5,906 nucleotides of DNA, taken from assembly GCA_030596225.1 (NCBI GenBank), contig JAUVKO010000144.1, forward strand, positions 1 to 5,906, given 5' to 3'. The notes under the pieces are model-generated. The model ran no database searches. It was not told the origin of the DNA and saw nothing but the letters and a program-made list of their open reading frames with translations. Positions within the stretch are counted from its first letter, which is position 1. Every line of letters starts with the position of its first letter. Origin of the DNA: Fidelibacterota bacterium (GTDB taxonomy: Bacteria; Fidelibacterota; UBA8477; JABMPR01). Below, one piece after another: positions 5,782-5,906 of the stretch. A program made the position numbers and the translations under genes.

Positions 5782-5810
5782 TTCAAAAGAGTCTATATGA
5801 ATTCAAAAGA
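5782..5810. repeat. Direct repeat TTCAAAAGA, 20-bp spacing
   Basis: TTCAAAAGA occurs at 5782-5790 and 5802-5810, exactly 20 bp apart start to start, or close to two helical turns. It lies after pilQ in AT-rich, apparently non-coding DNA. It could be a binding site for a regulator of the next gene, but a pair of nine-base AT-rich words may be chance. Confidence 0.25.
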
Positions 5811-5831
5811 TTTTTCTGTTTTACAATCTTT

Positions 5832-5867
5832 AAATTTTAAGCATAGCTTGAGCTATGGTTGAAATTT
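5832..5867 (+). terminator. Hairpin downstream of pilQ, candidate operon end
   Basis: CATAGC (5842-5847) and GCTATG (5852-5857) pair around a TTGA loop. After one G-G mismatch the stem continues with AAATTTTAA (5832-5840) against TTGAAATTT (5859-5867), including one G-T pair, for 15 pairs in all. It lies about 106 nt after the pilQ stop. The run of T after the core (TTTT at 5865-5868) is inside the outer stem and short, so an efficient intrinsic terminator is not certain. It might instead be a regulatory or mRNA-stabilising hairpin. The rest of 5726-5906 holds no convincing gene. Confidence 0.4.
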
Positions 5868-5906
5868 TAAGAGCAGTAAAACTGGAAAAGATGAAGAATG
5901 CATAGA

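Noticed and set aside
5855..5905. Short frame MVEILRAVKLEKMKNA at the right edge
   Set aside because: It has 16 codons, starts inside the hairpin, has no ribosome binding site and ends at a TAG within the window; probably chance.
1..5906. CRISPR arrays, tRNA or rRNA genes, insertion sequences and defence systems
   Set aside because: No regularly spaced repeats, tRNA-like cloverleaf, rRNA-like sequence, transposase or terminal inverted repeats were seen by eye.

Overview
The window carries a type IV pilus locus from a diderm (outer-membrane) bacterium of moderate to low GC content. Five contiguous plus-strand genes read as pilM-pilN-pilO-pilP-pilQ, which encode the envelope-spanning alignment complex and the outer-membrane secretin. 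The proteins are divergent from the proteobacterial versions: PilP has a membrane anchor instead of a lipobox, PilQ is short and has no AMIN domains, and PilN has an altered N-terminal PilM-binding motif. I therefore suspect a lineage outside the Proteobacteria, possibly in the FCB superphylum or a related candidate phylum. That placement is inference and cannot be settled from this window.

Layout. Positions 1-44 may hold the last codons of an upstream gene. Positions 45-482 are AT-rich and non-coding, with repeated TATGTGAC and TGTTACA words and one sigma-54-like promoter motif at 451-466. At 533-1459 lies a gene for a prepilin-like (PilX-type) protein with a hydrophobic N-terminal helix and a predicted beta-helical, Asn/Thr-rich body. 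Its leader peptide appears to sit in another frame, starting at the ATG at 483. Restoring one A in the A-run at 492-496 would give a complete prepilin leader. Positions 1460-1642 form a gap with a strikingly C-rich, G-poor stretch (possible Rho-dependent end) followed by an imperfect inverted repeat before pilM.

The pilMNOPQ genes (1643-5725) are packed with 1-nt gaps or 4-nt start/stop overlaps, as expected of one translationally coupled operon. PilM is a cytoplasmic actin-like protein that would bind the PilN tail. PilN and PilO are bitopic inner-membrane proteins that would form a periplasmic dimer. PilP would link these to PilQ, the outer-membrane channel for the pilus fibre. The PilX-like protein would be a minor pilin or tip component. 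The pilus motors, prepilin peptidase and major pilin are not in the window.

The last 181 bases (5726-5906) contain no convincing gene, a 20-bp-spaced direct repeat and a 15-pair hairpin that may end the operon. The main system is a known type. The points most worth a second look are the apparent frameshift in the prepilin leader, the sharply different codon usage of that gene, and the reduced or divergent architecture of the alignment complex and secretin.
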